64,000 nt of DNA from Rickettsiales bacterium (GCA_023263785.1 JALQUO010000001.1:248001-312000), one strand, 5' to 3'; positions 9,623 through 19,157 are shown, counted from the stretch's first letter. Translations and numbers: made by a program. Notes: a model not told the origin generated them from the letters alone.

Positions 9623-11014
9623 ATGCAGCAGGTAATTCTTGGAAATGAAGAATTTGTTTCCATTCCAGAAATAAACATCCCAATAATATTAGCGAGAATA
9701 GACTCAGGAGCTGCATCATCCGTCCTCTACGCATTTAACATAAAAGTTATGAATGAAGAAGGCAAGAAGTTCATAACTTTTTGTGTACATCCGATCACTA
9801 ATAATCGCTTAGTAACAATAGATTGCAAGGCAAAGCTAGCGGGTTGGAAATACATCAGGAGCTCTAATGGGATGATGGAAAAAAGACCATTCATAATTAC
9901 AAACATAAAAGTTGGAGAAGTGGTCTGTGAGAACGCAGAGATAACTCTCACGAACAGGGACTATATGGGCCATAGGATGTTAATTGGTAGGGAAAGCCTC
10001 CCACAAGGAACATTAGTTGATTTAAATAAACCATTTGTTGCAACCAGTAACCTTGAGAGTGCCTATCAAAAGATTTCAAAAGATTCATTAAAGCCTCTCA
10101 AGATAGCACTCCTTGCATCTAATCCAACTCTTTATTCAAATATCAGAATTATGGAAGCTGGGCAAAAGTTAGGGCATGAGATGATATTTCTGAATATTAA
10201 AAACTGTTACATTGACATTCATCAGCAGAAGAGTTCAACAATCCATTGCAAAGACGTTGATCAAGGTAAGATGGCTGAGATAGATGCTGTAATCCCTAGA
10301 ATAAAGCCTAGCTTAACATTTTATGGCTGTGCACTTGTGAGGCAGTTTCAGACTATTGGAAAATTCTGCTTGAATGATGCTAACGGCATAGCAAATTCAA
10401 GAGATAAACTCAAGTGTTTACAGATTCTTGCAAGTAGATGCATGCCCATGCCATCAACGAGCTTTGCAGCATCATCAAAAGAGAGTAAGCAGTTAATAGA
10501 ATTAGTCGGAGGAGCTCCTCTTGTTATAAAATTACTTGAGGGAACTCAAGGCAAAGGTGTGATACTTGTTGAATCAAACACGAGCGCTGAAAGTGTCATA
10601 AGTGCATTTAAAAGTGCTAATGCAAACATTCTCGTACAGGAGTTTATATCAGAATCAAAGGGGCAAGACTTAAGATGCTTTGTAGTGGATTATAAGGTTG
10701 TTGGTAGCATGCTGAGATCTGCCAACTCAGAACATGAATTCAGAGCTAATTTCCATTTGGGAGGAAGTGTCAAACAAGTTAATGTAAGCTCTGCAGAGAA
10801 AAAACTTGCTGTGACCGCTGCAAAGCTTCTTGGTTTGCCAGTTGCAGGAGTTGATATAATCCGTTCTAAGCGAGGACCAATGATCCTTGAGGTTAACTCA
10901 TCACCCGGACTAGAAGGGATTGAAGGTGCTTCTGGAAAGGACATAGCGACAGAAATGATCCATTGTTTAGAGAGGCATTTCTATGGCACAAAAAGCAAGA
11001 GAAAGAAGAAATGA
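9623..11014 (+). CDS. Fused retropepsin-like (RimB-type) domain and RimK ATP-grasp ligase
   Basis: The first 140 or so residues match the ATP-dependent zinc protease/RimB-like family, with the aspartyl-protease-type motif RIDSGAASSVL. From about residue 155 onward the protein is a RimK-type ATP-grasp ligase: GGAPLVIKLLEGTQGKGVI (the nucleotide loop), ILVQEFI, DLRCFVV, VAGVDIIRS and EVNSSPGLEGIE. RimK adds glutamates to the C-terminus of ribosomal protein S6. In Pseudomonas a separate RimB trims the product. The ATG at 9623 gives 463 residues; an upstream in-frame extension lacks homology. It ends in a Lys/Arg-rich tail and overlaps rpiB by four bases (ATGA). Confidence 0.87.
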   Translation: MQQVILGNEEFVSIPEINIPIILARIDSGAASSVLYAFNIKVMNEEGKKFITFCVHPITNNRLVTIDCKAKLAGWKYIRSSNGMMEKRPFIITNIKVGEVVCENAEITLTNRDYMGHRMLIGRESLPQGTLVDLNKPFVATSNLESAYQKISKDSLKPLKIALLASNPTLYSNIRIMEAGQKLGHEMIFLNIKNCYIDIHQQKSSTIHCKDVDQGKMAEIDAVIPRIKPSLTFYGCALVRQFQTIGKFCLNDANGIANSRDKLKCLQILASRCMPMPSTSFAASSKESKQLIELVGGAPLVIKLLEGTQGKGVILVESNTSAESVISAFKSANANILVQEFISESKGQDLRCFVVDYKVVGSMLRSANSEHEFRANFHLGGSVKQVNVSSAEKKLAVTAAKLLGLPVAGVDIIRSKRGPMILEVNSSPGLEGIEGASGKDIATEMIHCLERHFYGTKSKRKKK

Positions 11015-11439
11015 CTAGAATAGCAATAGCATCAGATCATGCAGGGTTTAAGTTGAAGGATTTCTTAATTCAAACTCTTGGATATAGATATGATTTCATT
11101 GACCTAGGAACTAACTCAGAATCAGAAGGAGTAGACTATAACGATTATGCTGAGAGAGTTATAAAGGAAGTGATAAAAAATAATATCTTTGGAGTCTTAA
11201 TTTGCGGCACAGGGATAGGTATGAGTATAGCAGCAAACAGACACAAAGGTATAAGAGCTGCCTTATGTGATTCATCTGAGGCAGCTAAACTCACCAGGCA
11301 ACACAATAATGCAAATGTTTTGGTTTTGTCTGGTGGAAAGGATTTTGAACTCTCAACAAAGATCCTTGAGACATTTATTTCAACAGATTTCTCTAACGAA
11401 GAAAGACACATCAGAAGAGTCAAGAAGCTTTCATGTTAG
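11011..11439 (+). CDS. rpiB: Ribose-5-phosphate isomerase B
   Basis: RpiB interconverts ribose-5-phosphate and ribulose-5-phosphate in the pentose phosphate pathway. Family motifs are IAIASDHAGFKLK at the start, DYAERV, and LICGTGIGMSIAANR around the active site. At 142 residues it is the standard size. The ATG overlaps the stop of the preceding gene as ATGA, and its own last codons overlap the tilS start, so translation across this block is probably coupled. Confidence 0.95.
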   Translation: MTRIAIASDHAGFKLKDFLIQTLGYRYDFIDLGTNSESEGVDYNDYAERVIKEVIKNNIFGVLICGTGIGMSIAANRHKGIRAALCDSSEAAKLTRQHNNANVLVLSGGKDFELSTKILETFISTDFSNEERHIRRVKKLSC

Positions 11440-12659
11440 AAATTTTTAAAAACAAGATTAGTAGCTATGAATTGCCTCAGAATGAAATAGTAGCTCTGGC
11501 TGTCTCTGGTGGAGCCGATAGTACTTGTATGACTCTTTTGTTCTCTCAAATACAAGATTTCAATGTGAGAGTCTTAGTTGTAGATCATAAGCTTAGAGAT
11601 GAATCAACAAGAGAGGCAGAATATGTTAGGGATTTCATTTCATCTAAGTTTAACTTTGTCGTAGAAATTCTTACCTGGGAAAGAGATTTTGATGTTAAAA
11701 GTAATGTTCAGTCAAAAGCAAGAGATGCAAGATATAAACTGATAACAGATTATTGCAAAAAGCATAACATAAAATATTTTTGTACGGCTCATAATAAAGG
11801 CGACAGAGCTGAAACTGTTCTAATGAATATAATGAGGGGTACTGGGATTGATGGATTGTGTAGCATGAGAGAGAGAGCATCAGTTGATGGTATATTTTTG
11901 GTTAGACCGATGCTGTACTTCACGAGAGATGAGATTGAGAGCCATCTAAAGCAATATGATGTCACATGGGTAAAAGATCCTTCGAATAATAATGAGAGAT
12001 ATGAACGAATTAAGATTAGAAAGCTATTAAAAACAATAGAGCACAGCAATCTCATCAATGCAAAGCATTTCATTTCAAGGCTGAATCTTCTGTCTGATAA
12101 TGCTCAGATGGCCAATGATTTCATAACAAAATATGTAAACAAAAAAATCCAACAGATATGTAAATTCTTTGAACTTGGTGTTATCATAATCAATGCAGAA
12201 GAACTTGCTTGTGAAGAAAGTGAAGTTGTGATTAATGTTCTGAAAGAGTCAATAAAAAAGTGTAATAATAATAAGTTTGGCTCTATAAGGGGAGATAGTC
12301 TGATGTCATTATACAACTTATTTGTAATGAGCTATCAAAAAATGAGTTTTTTTGAAACTACTCTAGGAGGTTGTATGATATTGTTTTGTACAGATGACAA
12401 ACATCAACCAATCTTATTGGTAATAAAAGAAAAGTCTTTCAGAAATGAGAATTTTATAAAAAAGAATGAAGTAGCAAAACTAACGCAAATGATTATAAAA
12501 CAAGATTGTCAAATAATCGATGAAGGACTTTTCAGTCAGGCGATGGAAATCATCAAAACAATTCCAAAGAATAATAAGATATTTTTTGGTACAGAATTTA
12601 TTTTAAAAAATGATGAGCGAATCTATCCATCTCTTGGAATATCAGAAATATTATCTTGA
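11433..12659 (+). CDS. tilS: tRNA(Ile)-lysidine synthase TilS
   Basis: TilS converts C34 of the CAU-anticodon tRNA-Ile to lysidine so that AUA codons are read as isoleucine, a heavily used codon in AT-rich genomes. The ATP-pyrophosphatase P-loop SGGADS lies near residue 25, and the family signatures VDHKLRDES and AHNKGDRAETVLMNIMRGTG follow. The C-terminal half is divergent, as usual. It is 408 residues long, overlaps rpiB by seven bases and abuts lnt. Confidence 0.93.
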   Translation: MLEIFKNKISSYELPQNEIVALAVSGGADSTCMTLLFSQIQDFNVRVLVVDHKLRDESTREAEYVRDFISSKFNFVVEILTWERDFDVKSNVQSKARDARYKLITDYCKKHNIKYFCTAHNKGDRAETVLMNIMRGTGIDGLCSMRERASVDGIFLVRPMLYFTRDEIESHLKQYDVTWVKDPSNNNERYERIKIRKLLKTIEHSNLINAKHFISRLNLLSDNAQMANDFITKYVNKKIQQICKFFELGVIIINAEELACEESEVVINVLKESIKKCNNNKFGSIRGDSLMSLYNLFVMSYQKMSFFETTLGGCMILFCTDDKHQPILLVIKEKSFRNENFIKKNEVAKLTQMIIKQDCQIIDEGLFSQAMEIIKTIPKNNKIFFGTEFILKNDERIYPSLGISEILS

Positions 12660-12661
12660 AA

Positions 12662-14260
12662 ATGACAAATAATACATCTAAGTTTACGTCAAAAAGACGA
12701 ATCATAATCGATTTTGTATATAACAACAATTATGATTTTATTATCCAGTTTATTCATGGTGCATTACTAACGCTTGCTTTTCATCCTTTTGATATTTTTC
12801 TAGTTATACCAATTGCATTTTCAGGTTTTCTATGGTGTCTTGAGAATCAATTACTAGTTTCAAAAACAAGGAGAGAGTTCTTTTGGAAAGGCTTTTCAAA
12901 TGCATTTATTTTCTTCTTTGGACACTTCATCACAAGTATGTACTGGGTTGCTGCACCACTCTTCATTGACATAAAGCAATATTGGTTCTTGTTACCTTTT
13001 GCTTTGGTTGTGTTACCAGTTTTTCTTTCATCATTCTATGGACTTATAAGTGGTTTTATTTGTTGGAATTTCATTAATGCAAAACTCAAGAACCCTTACC
13101 AAAGAATAGTTACTGCATTTCTTTTCTCAATAGGATTTTTTGTTGCTGAGCTAATTAGAGCTAATTTTCTGATTCCTTTTCCATGGAACTTGCTGGGATA
13201 TGCAACAAATTATTCTCTATCTCTGATGCAGATGGCTGCATATACTGGTGTTTATGGCTTGAGTTTATTGTTGTATTTTGTGGGTACAATACCTTATACC
13301 AAGAACCCATTTGCAATATCAGTTGTGACAGCTGCCGTTGTTTTAATAACATTATCTGGAAACAATAGACTGAAGCAATCATACTCAGACGAAAAAACAA
13401 AAAATAAATTCGTTACTTTGTATGTTGTACAGCCAAACCTACAACATCATTATCATCAATATGAAAAGAAACTTGCAGCTCTTTCAAAGACAACAAGTAT
13501 GGTCAATGATAAGTCGTTGTCAGCACAAACTCCAAAGGATTCTAAAATCAAATTCATTATCTTACCTGAATCAGCTATACCTTTTACTATAAATAAATAT
13601 CAGAATTCATTGTTTGATGACCTGATGTCTAAATACAGCATTAATTCTTTCCTTGTTTCTGGAGTAGATAGATATGATAATAACCTCCAGAGGTATTATA
13701 ATTCAATGATTGTTATAAATAGTGACGGAGACATCATTGATAGCTATGACAAAACAATCTTGACACCATTTGGAGAATATATACCTGGTTATGGACTATT
13801 AAGATTCTTCTTAAAACCTATTGTGAGTTCTTCATATGGTTTTGTACCTGGCTCAAGTACAAGAAATATAAGACTGTATTCAGAGGATCCAGAGGTATCA
13901 GCTGAGCCGTTGATTGCAATTCCAATGATATGTTTTGAGAGTATCTTCACACCACTTACACATCCTAGAGATAATACCAATGTAGACCTTATAATAAACA
14001 TTACTAATGACAGTTGGTTAGGTAATTCAATAGGGCCCTATCAACACTTTACAATGGCAAGAATGAGGGCAATAGAGTATGGCGTTCCTGTCGTCAGGGC
14101 TGCTAAAACAGGGATATCCGCTGTAATAAATAGCTATGGAAAAGTAGTCGAAGAAATAAAGTTAGACGGAGAAGGGGTTATTGTTGCAGATATGCCAGAA
14201 GATAAAGTCAATACATTCTACATGAAGGTTGTACATGCAATACATGGTAATAAATTTTAG
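12662..14260 (+). CDS. lnt: Apolipoprotein N-acyltransferase
   Basis: Lnt adds the third acyl chain to the N-terminal Cys of lipoproteins on the periplasmic face of the inner membrane. The N-terminal half has about six hydrophobic helices. The nitrilase-like C-terminal domain carries the Glu-Lys-Cys triad in LPESAIPF, YDKTILTPFGEYIPG and PMICFESIF. The start is either the ATG at 12662 or a TTG at 12656 that overlaps the tilS stop; I chose the ATG. About 532 residues. Its end overlaps ctpA by 17 bases. Confidence 0.93.
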   Translation: MTNNTSKFTSKRRIIIDFVYNNNYDFIIQFIHGALLTLAFHPFDIFLVIPIAFSGFLWCLENQLLVSKTRREFFWKGFSNAFIFFFGHFITSMYWVAAPLFIDIKQYWFLLPFALVVLPVFLSSFYGLISGFICWNFINAKLKNPYQRIVTAFLFSIGFFVAELIRANFLIPFPWNLLGYATNYSLSLMQMAAYTGVYGLSLLLYFVGTIPYTKNPFAISVVTAAVVLITLSGNNRLKQSYSDEKTKNKFVTLYVVQPNLQHHYHQYEKKLAALSKTTSMVNDKSLSAQTPKDSKIKFIILPESAIPFTINKYQNSLFDDLMSKYSINSFLVSGVDRYDNNLQRYYNSMIVINSDGDIIDSYDKTILTPFGEYIPGYGLLRFFLKPIVSSSYGFVPGSSTRNIRLYSEDPEVSAEPLIAIPMICFESIFTPLTHPRDNTNVDLIINITNDSWLGNSIGPYQHFTMARMRAIEYGVPVVRAAKTGISAVINSYGKVVEEIKLDGEGVIVADMPEDKVNTFYMKVVHAIHGNKF

Positions 14261-15497
14261 TCTAAGACTGCTATTACTTTTTTCTGCATTTTCTTCTGTC
14301 AATGCAGGAGATCTTACAAATGAAGCCCTCTCAATTGTTAATCAGAATTATGTGAAAAGCGTTGATAGTGAGACAGTTGAAGAAGGTGCTGTAAGGGGGA
14401 TGATTTCATCTCTTGATCCTCACTCATCATATATCTCAAAAGATCAGCTTCAGAAGGTAAAGGAAATCATCAGCGGATCATATTCTGGGATCGGAGTAGA
14501 AATATCAATTGCAAATGAATACCCAATTGTACTTGAAATCATAAGTAACAGTCCTGCTGCTAGAGCTGGTTTGAAAAAGGGTGATATCCTACTTGAGGCT
14601 AATGGCTCTAAACTTTATAATCTCAAGATAGATAAAGCAAAGGAGGTTCTAACTGGAAAGATCGGATCAGTAGTTGAGATATTGGTCTTCAGAGGTAATG
14701 AAGAGCTCAAATTTAAAATAAGAAGAGATAAGATATCAGTTGCACAAGTAACAACAAAACTCCTTGACAACGGAGAGATATGCTACATAAAAATCAGAAG
14801 CTTTAGTCAGGGAATATCAAAAAAAATCAAAGACCATTATGATAAATTAGATAAAAAAAACCTAAAAGGTACAGTAATTGATCTAAGGTTTAATCCAGGT
14901 GGATTGCTAGATGAAAGCATCAATGTATCTAATCTATTTCTTAAGAAAAACTCAAAAATAGTATCAATCAGATCCAGAAAAGATAATCAGGTATTTGTAT
15001 GTAATTCAGAAGACATAACTAATAATCTTCCAATTGTTGTTATGATAAATTCGATGTCTGCGTCAGCAGCAGAAATAGTTGCAAGCGCTCTACAGGATAA
15101 TAAAAGGGCTTTGCTTGTTGGAATGCAATCATTTGGAAAAGGTTCAGTTCAAACAACATTCTCTTTGAGCAACGGAGGTGCAATAAAACTCACAACAGCT
15201 CTGTATTACACTCCGAAGGGAAATGTTATTCAGAACAATGGTGTTAGACCTGATGTTGTTGCAGAAGATGCAGCAATTATATCTAAGATCGATTTCCCAG
15301 AGATTTCTGAGAAAAAACTTGATAAAAGCCTCTCAGGGGATCTCTTTCAAAAACAAGATAAACAAGACAAATCAGTTCAAAAGTTTCAGCTATTTTCTAA
15401 GAAGATAATTGGTAATGAGACACAGGATTTTCAGTTAATGAGAGCTATAGATGCTCTGAAGACAATGCATTTCTATTGGGATACTCCTAGTAGCTGA
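14244..15497 (+). CDS. ctpA: Carboxyl-terminal processing protease (S41, CtpA-type)
   Basis: This is a periplasmic serine protease that trims proteins at their C-terminus. The ATG at 14244 starts a signal peptide ending near SSVNA-GDL. A PDZ domain follows (SPAARAGLKKGDILLEANG). The catalytic Ser is in INSMSASAAEIVASAL and the Lys in MQSFGKGSVQT. The length of 417 residues is normal. It overlaps lnt upstream and runs 25 bases into the convergent ftsI gene. Confidence 0.93.
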   Translation: MVINFSLRLLLLFSAFSSVNAGDLTNEALSIVNQNYVKSVDSETVEEGAVRGMISSLDPHSSYISKDQLQKVKEIISGSYSGIGVEISIANEYPIVLEIISNSPAARAGLKKGDILLEANGSKLYNLKIDKAKEVLTGKIGSVVEILVFRGNEELKFKIRRDKISVAQVTTKLLDNGEICYIKIRSFSQGISKKIKDHYDKLDKKNLKGTVIDLRFNPGGLLDESINVSNLFLKKNSKIVSIRSRKDNQVFVCNSEDITNNLPIVVMINSMSASAAEIVASALQDNKRALLVGMQSFGKGSVQTTFSLSNGGAIKLTTALYYTPKGNVIQNNGVRPDVVAEDAAIISKIDFPEISEKKLDKSLSGDLFQKQDKQDKSVQKFQLFSKKIIGNETQDFQLMRAIDALKTMHFYWDTPSS

Positions 15498-17131
15498 CCT
15501 ACATCTCTTATAATTAATCCTGCTAATGGTGCTGCAACTGCACCTCCCGTAGCAAACCCTCCATTTATCTTGTTTGGCTTTGGCTCATCAACTCCAACAA
15601 TTATCACATACTTCGGATTACTTATTGGAAAAGCACCAACAAAGAATGTAAAGTTACAGTTTTTCTTTATGTATTTTCCATTTTTTATCTTCTCAGCAGT
15701 CCCTGTCTTTCCACCTACATCATATCCCTCAACGTTTGCCTTCTTTGCATATCCTTCCTCGACAACAAGTCTCATGATTTTCCTCATTGCCTTTGATGTA
15801 GATTCCTTAAAAACTCTGACTCCATCAGGTCTTGATTTTTGTTTGATAAGAGTTGGTTTATATAAAATACCTCCATTTGTGACTGCTGCAATTGCTTGAA
15901 CGGTATGCATTGCTGTGACTGCAACGCCGTATCCGTAGCTGATCGTTGCAAGATAAATTTCATTCCATTGCTTTTGACTTACGTGTATTGGTTTTGCAGA
16001 TTCTGTTATTTCAAGGTCTACAGGTGATAGCATTCCAATATTTCTCATGTACTGCTGCTGCTTTGCTATCCCTATTTTATAAGCAACCTGAGCAACGCCT
16101 CTGTTGGATGAGAATATTAGTAGTTCAGAGAGATTCAGAATCGGTTTATGAAACTTATAATCATTTATTTTGTATTTCCCGAGCTTTAAAGGATTTGCAA
16201 CGTTAAAAGTATCTGATAGCTTTACAGCTGAGGAGTCTAACCCCATTGCAAGAGTAAGGATTTTAAATGTTGACCCCATTTCATATACCCCTAGTGTTGC
16301 CCTGTTGAACATCGCCTCAGGAGATAGTCCATTCATAGATGCATTAGGATTAAAGTCCGGTAAACTAACAAGACTTATAATCTCACCATTGTTTGCATCC
16401 ATCAGGATTGCCATCCCACCTAATGCCTCTTGCTCTGTAACAGCATTGTGTAAATGAGTATGTACTATTTCCTGCACTCGACTATCTAGTGATAGATACA
16501 AATCATTTCCTTTTGATAATCTTTCGTCGAATTTTTTTTCAATTCCAGCTATTCCATTCTGATCTATATCAACAAATCCTATAACATGTGCAAAATCATT
16601 TTCATATTGGTAGAAACGCTTGTTATCATCAGCAAAGTATATTCCAGGCATTCCTAAAGATTTTATCTTTGAATATTCTTCTGGAAGGAGATGCCTCTTT
16701 ATCCATACAAAACCTCTAGCAGACTCAAGCTTTGAGGCTATTCTTTCTGCAAGACTCTTTGTTGGTTTATCTGAATACTTTTGCATAATCTCTGCAATTG
16801 CCTTTGAAACACCATAAATATCATTTATTTGATCTGGCTTTGCATAGACAGATTTGGTTGGTAGATTAGTTGCTAGTATAAGTCCATTCCTGTCATATAT
16901 GGCTCCTCTGTGTTTCACATCATGAAGGAATGTGTTGAGTGAATTGCCTTCTGTATCATGCATTATTGAAACATCAACTAGCCTGAAAATAATTACAAAA
17001 TAAGAAATTAAGATTATCGTCAGTACGATGTATAGTCTTATGATTGTATTTCTGCTGACAGCGTTCTTAGAACTCATATCATCATTCTCAGTTGTAAGAT
17101 TGAGAATTGAGTTTATCCTCTTGTTATGCAC
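15473..17131 (-). CDS. ftsI: Peptidoglycan transpeptidase FtsI (PBP3)
   Basis: FtsI cross-links septal peptidoglycan during division. One membrane-spanning segment lies near residue 35. The three penicillin-binding motifs are present: the active-site Ser in YEMGSTFKIL (SxxK), SSN in FSSNRGVAQ, and KTG in VGGKTGTAEK. The length of 552 residues fits. It stands outside a dcw cluster: no mraW, ftsL or murE is adjacent. Upstream it overlaps the transporter gene by eight bases. A second Met at residue 19 could be the true start. Confidence 0.93.
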   Translation of the reverse strand: MHNKRINSILNLTTENDDMSSKNAVSRNTIIRLYIVLTIILISYFVIIFRLVDVSIMHDTEGNSLNTFLHDVKHRGAIYDRNGLILATNLPTKSVYAKPDQINDIYGVSKAIAEIMQKYSDKPTKSLAERIASKLESARGFVWIKRHLLPEEYSKIKSLGMPGIYFADDNKRFYQYENDFAHVIGFVDIDQNGIAGIEKKFDERLSKGNDLYLSLDSRVQEIVHTHLHNAVTEQEALGGMAILMDANNGEIISLVSLPDFNPNASMNGLSPEAMFNRATLGVYEMGSTFKILTLAMGLDSSAVKLSDTFNVANPLKLGKYKINDYKFHKPILNLSELLIFSSNRGVAQVAYKIGIAKQQQYMRNIGMLSPVDLEITESAKPIHVSQKQWNEIYLATISYGYGVAVTAMHTVQAIAAVTNGGILYKPTLIKQKSRPDGVRVFKESTSKAMRKIMRLVVEEGYAKKANVEGYDVGGKTGTAEKIKNGKYIKKNCNFTFFVGAFPISNPKYVIIVGVDEPKPNKINGGFATGGAVAAPLAGLIIRDVGQLLGVSQ

Positions 17132-17999
17132 CTTTTTTGATCTTTGTTTGATGCTTGTGATTGACTATTATTGATGACATAACTATCAGCGTACCACCAA
17201 CCAAAATGTTAGTTGAAATCATTTCATTAAAGAAAAGAATTCCGATGAATGCAGATATTAAAAGCTCCAGATACTTCACGGGCGCCAAAAACGATGCTTT
17301 AGCCTTAGAAAATGCTTTTATTATACAAAATAATATCAGATTCGCTCCAATCCCAAGAACAAAGAGCAGTAAGAGCTGATGGATGTTTACCTGTATGGCG
17401 TCATTCACAGCATTTGGTACAAAGATTATAAAAGCTGTACTGAATAAGTTTGAATAGAAAATCATAGGTAAAACCCCTTCATTTTTATTCAATAACATCT
17501 TGTTCAAAATGTCTAATGTTGCAAAAAGTATACTTGCAACTATAAAAATTATAGAAGTTACAGGAAATGTTATTCCTTCAGGGGATAGAGTCAGTATACT
17601 ACCAGTAAAGCCAATGATTGTGGCAAGAACTGTGTTACATGAGATCCTCTCACGGAGAAACATTCCTGCCATCAGTATTGTAAACATTGGTATTGTAAAG
17701 CTCATCAGTGTCACTGTCGCTATTGGTACGAATTTCATTCCATAGCACCACAAAGACATTGCAGCTGATAATATGAAACCCCTTAGTATATGTATGTATG
17801 CATGAGGTGTTCTTATTGAGCTTAAACCGAACTTAAAAACTATTGGTATAAGAAGAATGAAACTAAAAACGAATCTCCAGAAAACAACTGTCAAAGAACT
17901 GACTGAGTTATTCAAGACTTTTGTAATGGAATCATTCAAAACGCTGATTGCTAGACTCAAAACAAACCATAAGATTGCTATGAGTCTATTGTCCATCAT
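17124..17999 (-). CDS. DMT/EamA transporter, resembling the Rickettsia S-adenosylmethionine importer
   Basis: This inner-membrane protein has about ten hydrophobic helices in two EamA repeats and a basic C-terminus. Several stretches resemble the Rickettsia Sam transporter from memory: HILRGFILSAAMSLWCYG, TLMSFTIPMFTIL, FVLGIGANLILF and APVKYLELLIS. Import of S-adenosylmethionine from a host is therefore a reasonable inference, though DMT substrates are hard to predict. Its end overlaps the ftsI start by eight bases, so the two are likely co-transcribed. Confidence 0.8.
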   Translation of the reverse strand: MMDNRLIAILWFVLSLAISVLNDSITKVLNNSVSSLTVVFWRFVFSFILLIPIVFKFGLSSIRTPHAYIHILRGFILSAAMSLWCYGMKFVPIATVTLMSFTIPMFTILMAGMFLRERISCNTVLATIIGFTGSILTLSPEGITFPVTSIIFIVASILFATLDILNKMLLNKNEGVLPMIFYSNLFSTAFIIFVPNAVNDAIQVNIHQLLLLFVLGIGANLILFCIIKAFSKAKASFLAPVKYLELLISAFIGILFFNEMISTNILVGGTLIVMSSIIVNHKHQTKIKKGA

Positions 18000-18011
18000 G
18001 AAAAATTATAA

Positions 18012-18515
18012 TTAGACCCGATAGTTTAGAATGCTAGTGATTGTCTTCTCAGCAGCTTGTTCATCGATACCCATAGCAAGTGCGTATTCGGTTGCGAGTC
18101 GACCTACGGCTTCTTTGTACAGCATTTTCTCACTGTATGATGTGCCTTCATGACAATCTCTTGCGACAGCTGCTATAAGAGTAGGTTTACCAGAATTGAT
18201 TTTGCTATAGTAATCCTGTGCCATTTTTGGCCAGTTACATCTTCTAGTTTTTGACTTTTGCTTGAGGATCTCAATAGCTTCTTCCAATTCATTCTTTGAA
18301 CTTAAGTGACGTAAGCCAGCTTTTGAAGCGCGAGTCTTAGGAACTCTTATTGTAACCTTGTTTTTGACTATAGAAACTACGAAGAAACTCATTTTGCTGC
18401 CAGCAATTTCTTCTTCCTCTTCTGCTTCAATCAAGCCTACGCCATGAGTTGGATAGACAACAATATCACCAATTTTGAAGGTGCTATTTTTAGGATTCAG
18501 TTGAGATACTGTCAT
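18012..18515 (-). CDS. carD: CarD-family transcriptional regulator
   Basis: CarD-like proteins bind RNA polymerase beta through an N-terminal Tudor-like domain and stabilise open promoter complexes. Here the N-terminal domain reads FKIGDIVVYPTHGVGLIEAEEEE, the family hallmark. The C-terminal helical DNA-binding part includes RCNWPKMAQDYYSKI and ends near MGIDEQAAEKTITSIL. At 167 residues it is the usual alphaproteobacterial size. It is probably a global activator of strong promoters. A perfect 9-bp inverted repeat lies in its leader. Confidence 0.93.
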   Translation of the reverse strand: MTVSQLNPKNSTFKIGDIVVYPTHGVGLIEAEEEEEIAGSKMSFFVVSIVKNKVTIRVPKTRASKAGLRHLSSKNELEEAIEILKQKSKTRRCNWPKMAQDYYSKINSGKPTLIAAVARDCHEGTSYSEKMLYKEAVGRLATEYALAMGIDEQAAEKTITSILNYRV

Positions 18516-18551
18516 ACTTTTAACTTACTTTGTTATTTTTCTTTTGCTTTT

Positions 18552-18576
18552 GTTTTTACATTGAGAGTGTAAAAAC
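18552..18576. repeat. Perfect 9-bp inverted repeat in the carD leader
   Basis: GTTTTTACA and TGTAAAAAC flank a 7-base spacer, about 40 bases upstream of the carD start. No T-run follows on either strand in the way a terminator requires. It could be an operator for carD or an mRNA hairpin. Confidence 0.4.
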
Positions 18577-18636
18577 GGAGGCGATCCCAATTATACCATA
18601 AAACCACGATTCAGTAAAGAGAAATTATCTAATAAG

Positions 18637-18789
18637 CTAATTATAGCTTTTCTTTGGTTGTTTTTTGTTTTCTTGAGGAGAGATAAGGATTTTTGAGTTT
18701 TTTGGATTTTTTCTTCTGAGTAAGTTTTGTTTTAGTTTTTCTGCAGAAGTCTTACGAGTGACTTTGTTTTTTTTCACTCCAGACTTCAT
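18637..18789 (-). CDS. Small basic alphaproteobacterial protein
   Basis: This is a 50-residue, Lys/Arg/Asn-rich protein with no signal peptide. The stretch RKTSAEKLKQNLLRRK resembles the core of short uncharacterised proteins found across Alphaproteobacteria (pattern: KLRENLRRRK, from memory). It begins 20 bases after the stop of the secreted Ala/Glu/Lys-rich protein and lies upstream of carD, so the three may share a transcript. The strong positive charge suggests nucleic-acid or ribosome contact, but no function is known to me. Confidence 0.55.
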   Translation of the reverse strand: MKSGVKKNKVTRKTSAEKLKQNLLRRKNPKNSKILISPQENKKQPKKSYN

Positions 18790-18808
18790 ACTTAATAAAA
18801 ACTAAAAT

Positions 18809-18982
18809 TTATTTTTTAGCTTCTTCTGGTTTTACTTCTTCAGCTTTCTTAGCTTCTTCTTGAGTTTGTTCTGTAGCTGTTGTTTTAGCTTCTTCTTTAG
18901 CTGCTTCTGCTGCTGCGAAAACGCTTGAAGCTGATAGTAAAACTGTAGCTGCTGTAGCAATGCTTAAAATGTTCTTTTTCAT
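18809..18982 (-). CDS. Small secreted Ala/Glu/Lys-rich low-complexity protein
   Basis: This 57-residue protein opens with MKKNILSIATAATVLLSAS and a good Sec cleavage site near SVFA-AAEAA. The predicted mature part is about 35 residues made almost only of Ala, Glu, Lys and Thr, with repeated EEAKK-like units and no Cys. Such a sequence should be a highly charged helix or be disordered in the periplasm or outside. I know no family for it. The regular signal peptide, an A-rich leader without a Shine-Dalgarno, and a similar small secreted gene just upstream make it likely real. Confidence 0.65.
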   Translation of the reverse strand: MKKNILSIATAATVLLSASSVFAAAEAAKEEAKTTATEQTQEEAKKAEEVKPEEAKK

Positions 18983-19124
18983 CGGTCTAAATGTATTTTA
19001 TAAATTTAATTTACAAGGTTTAATGTTTTTTTTGCAAAGTTTTTTACTTTCAAAGAAAAGGCTTTGCAGTTGTTTTATTCACTTTATCGGTGAACAATGA
19101 AAGGCACTCTACATGATTGTGAAA

Positions 19125-19157
19125 TTATTGCAAAGTTTGATTTAACTTTTGCAATAA
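19125..19157. repeat. TTATTGCAAAGTT palindrome between two small secreted-protein genes
   Basis: Arms TTATTGCAAAGTT and AACTTTTGCAATAA pair with a single bulge around a short AT loop. A related pair of GCAAAG/CTTTGC arms lies at 19034-19067. The first lies about 70 bases after the stop of the 19227-19421 gene, so it may be a weak terminator. It is equally placed to be an operator for the next gene. Confidence 0.4.
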
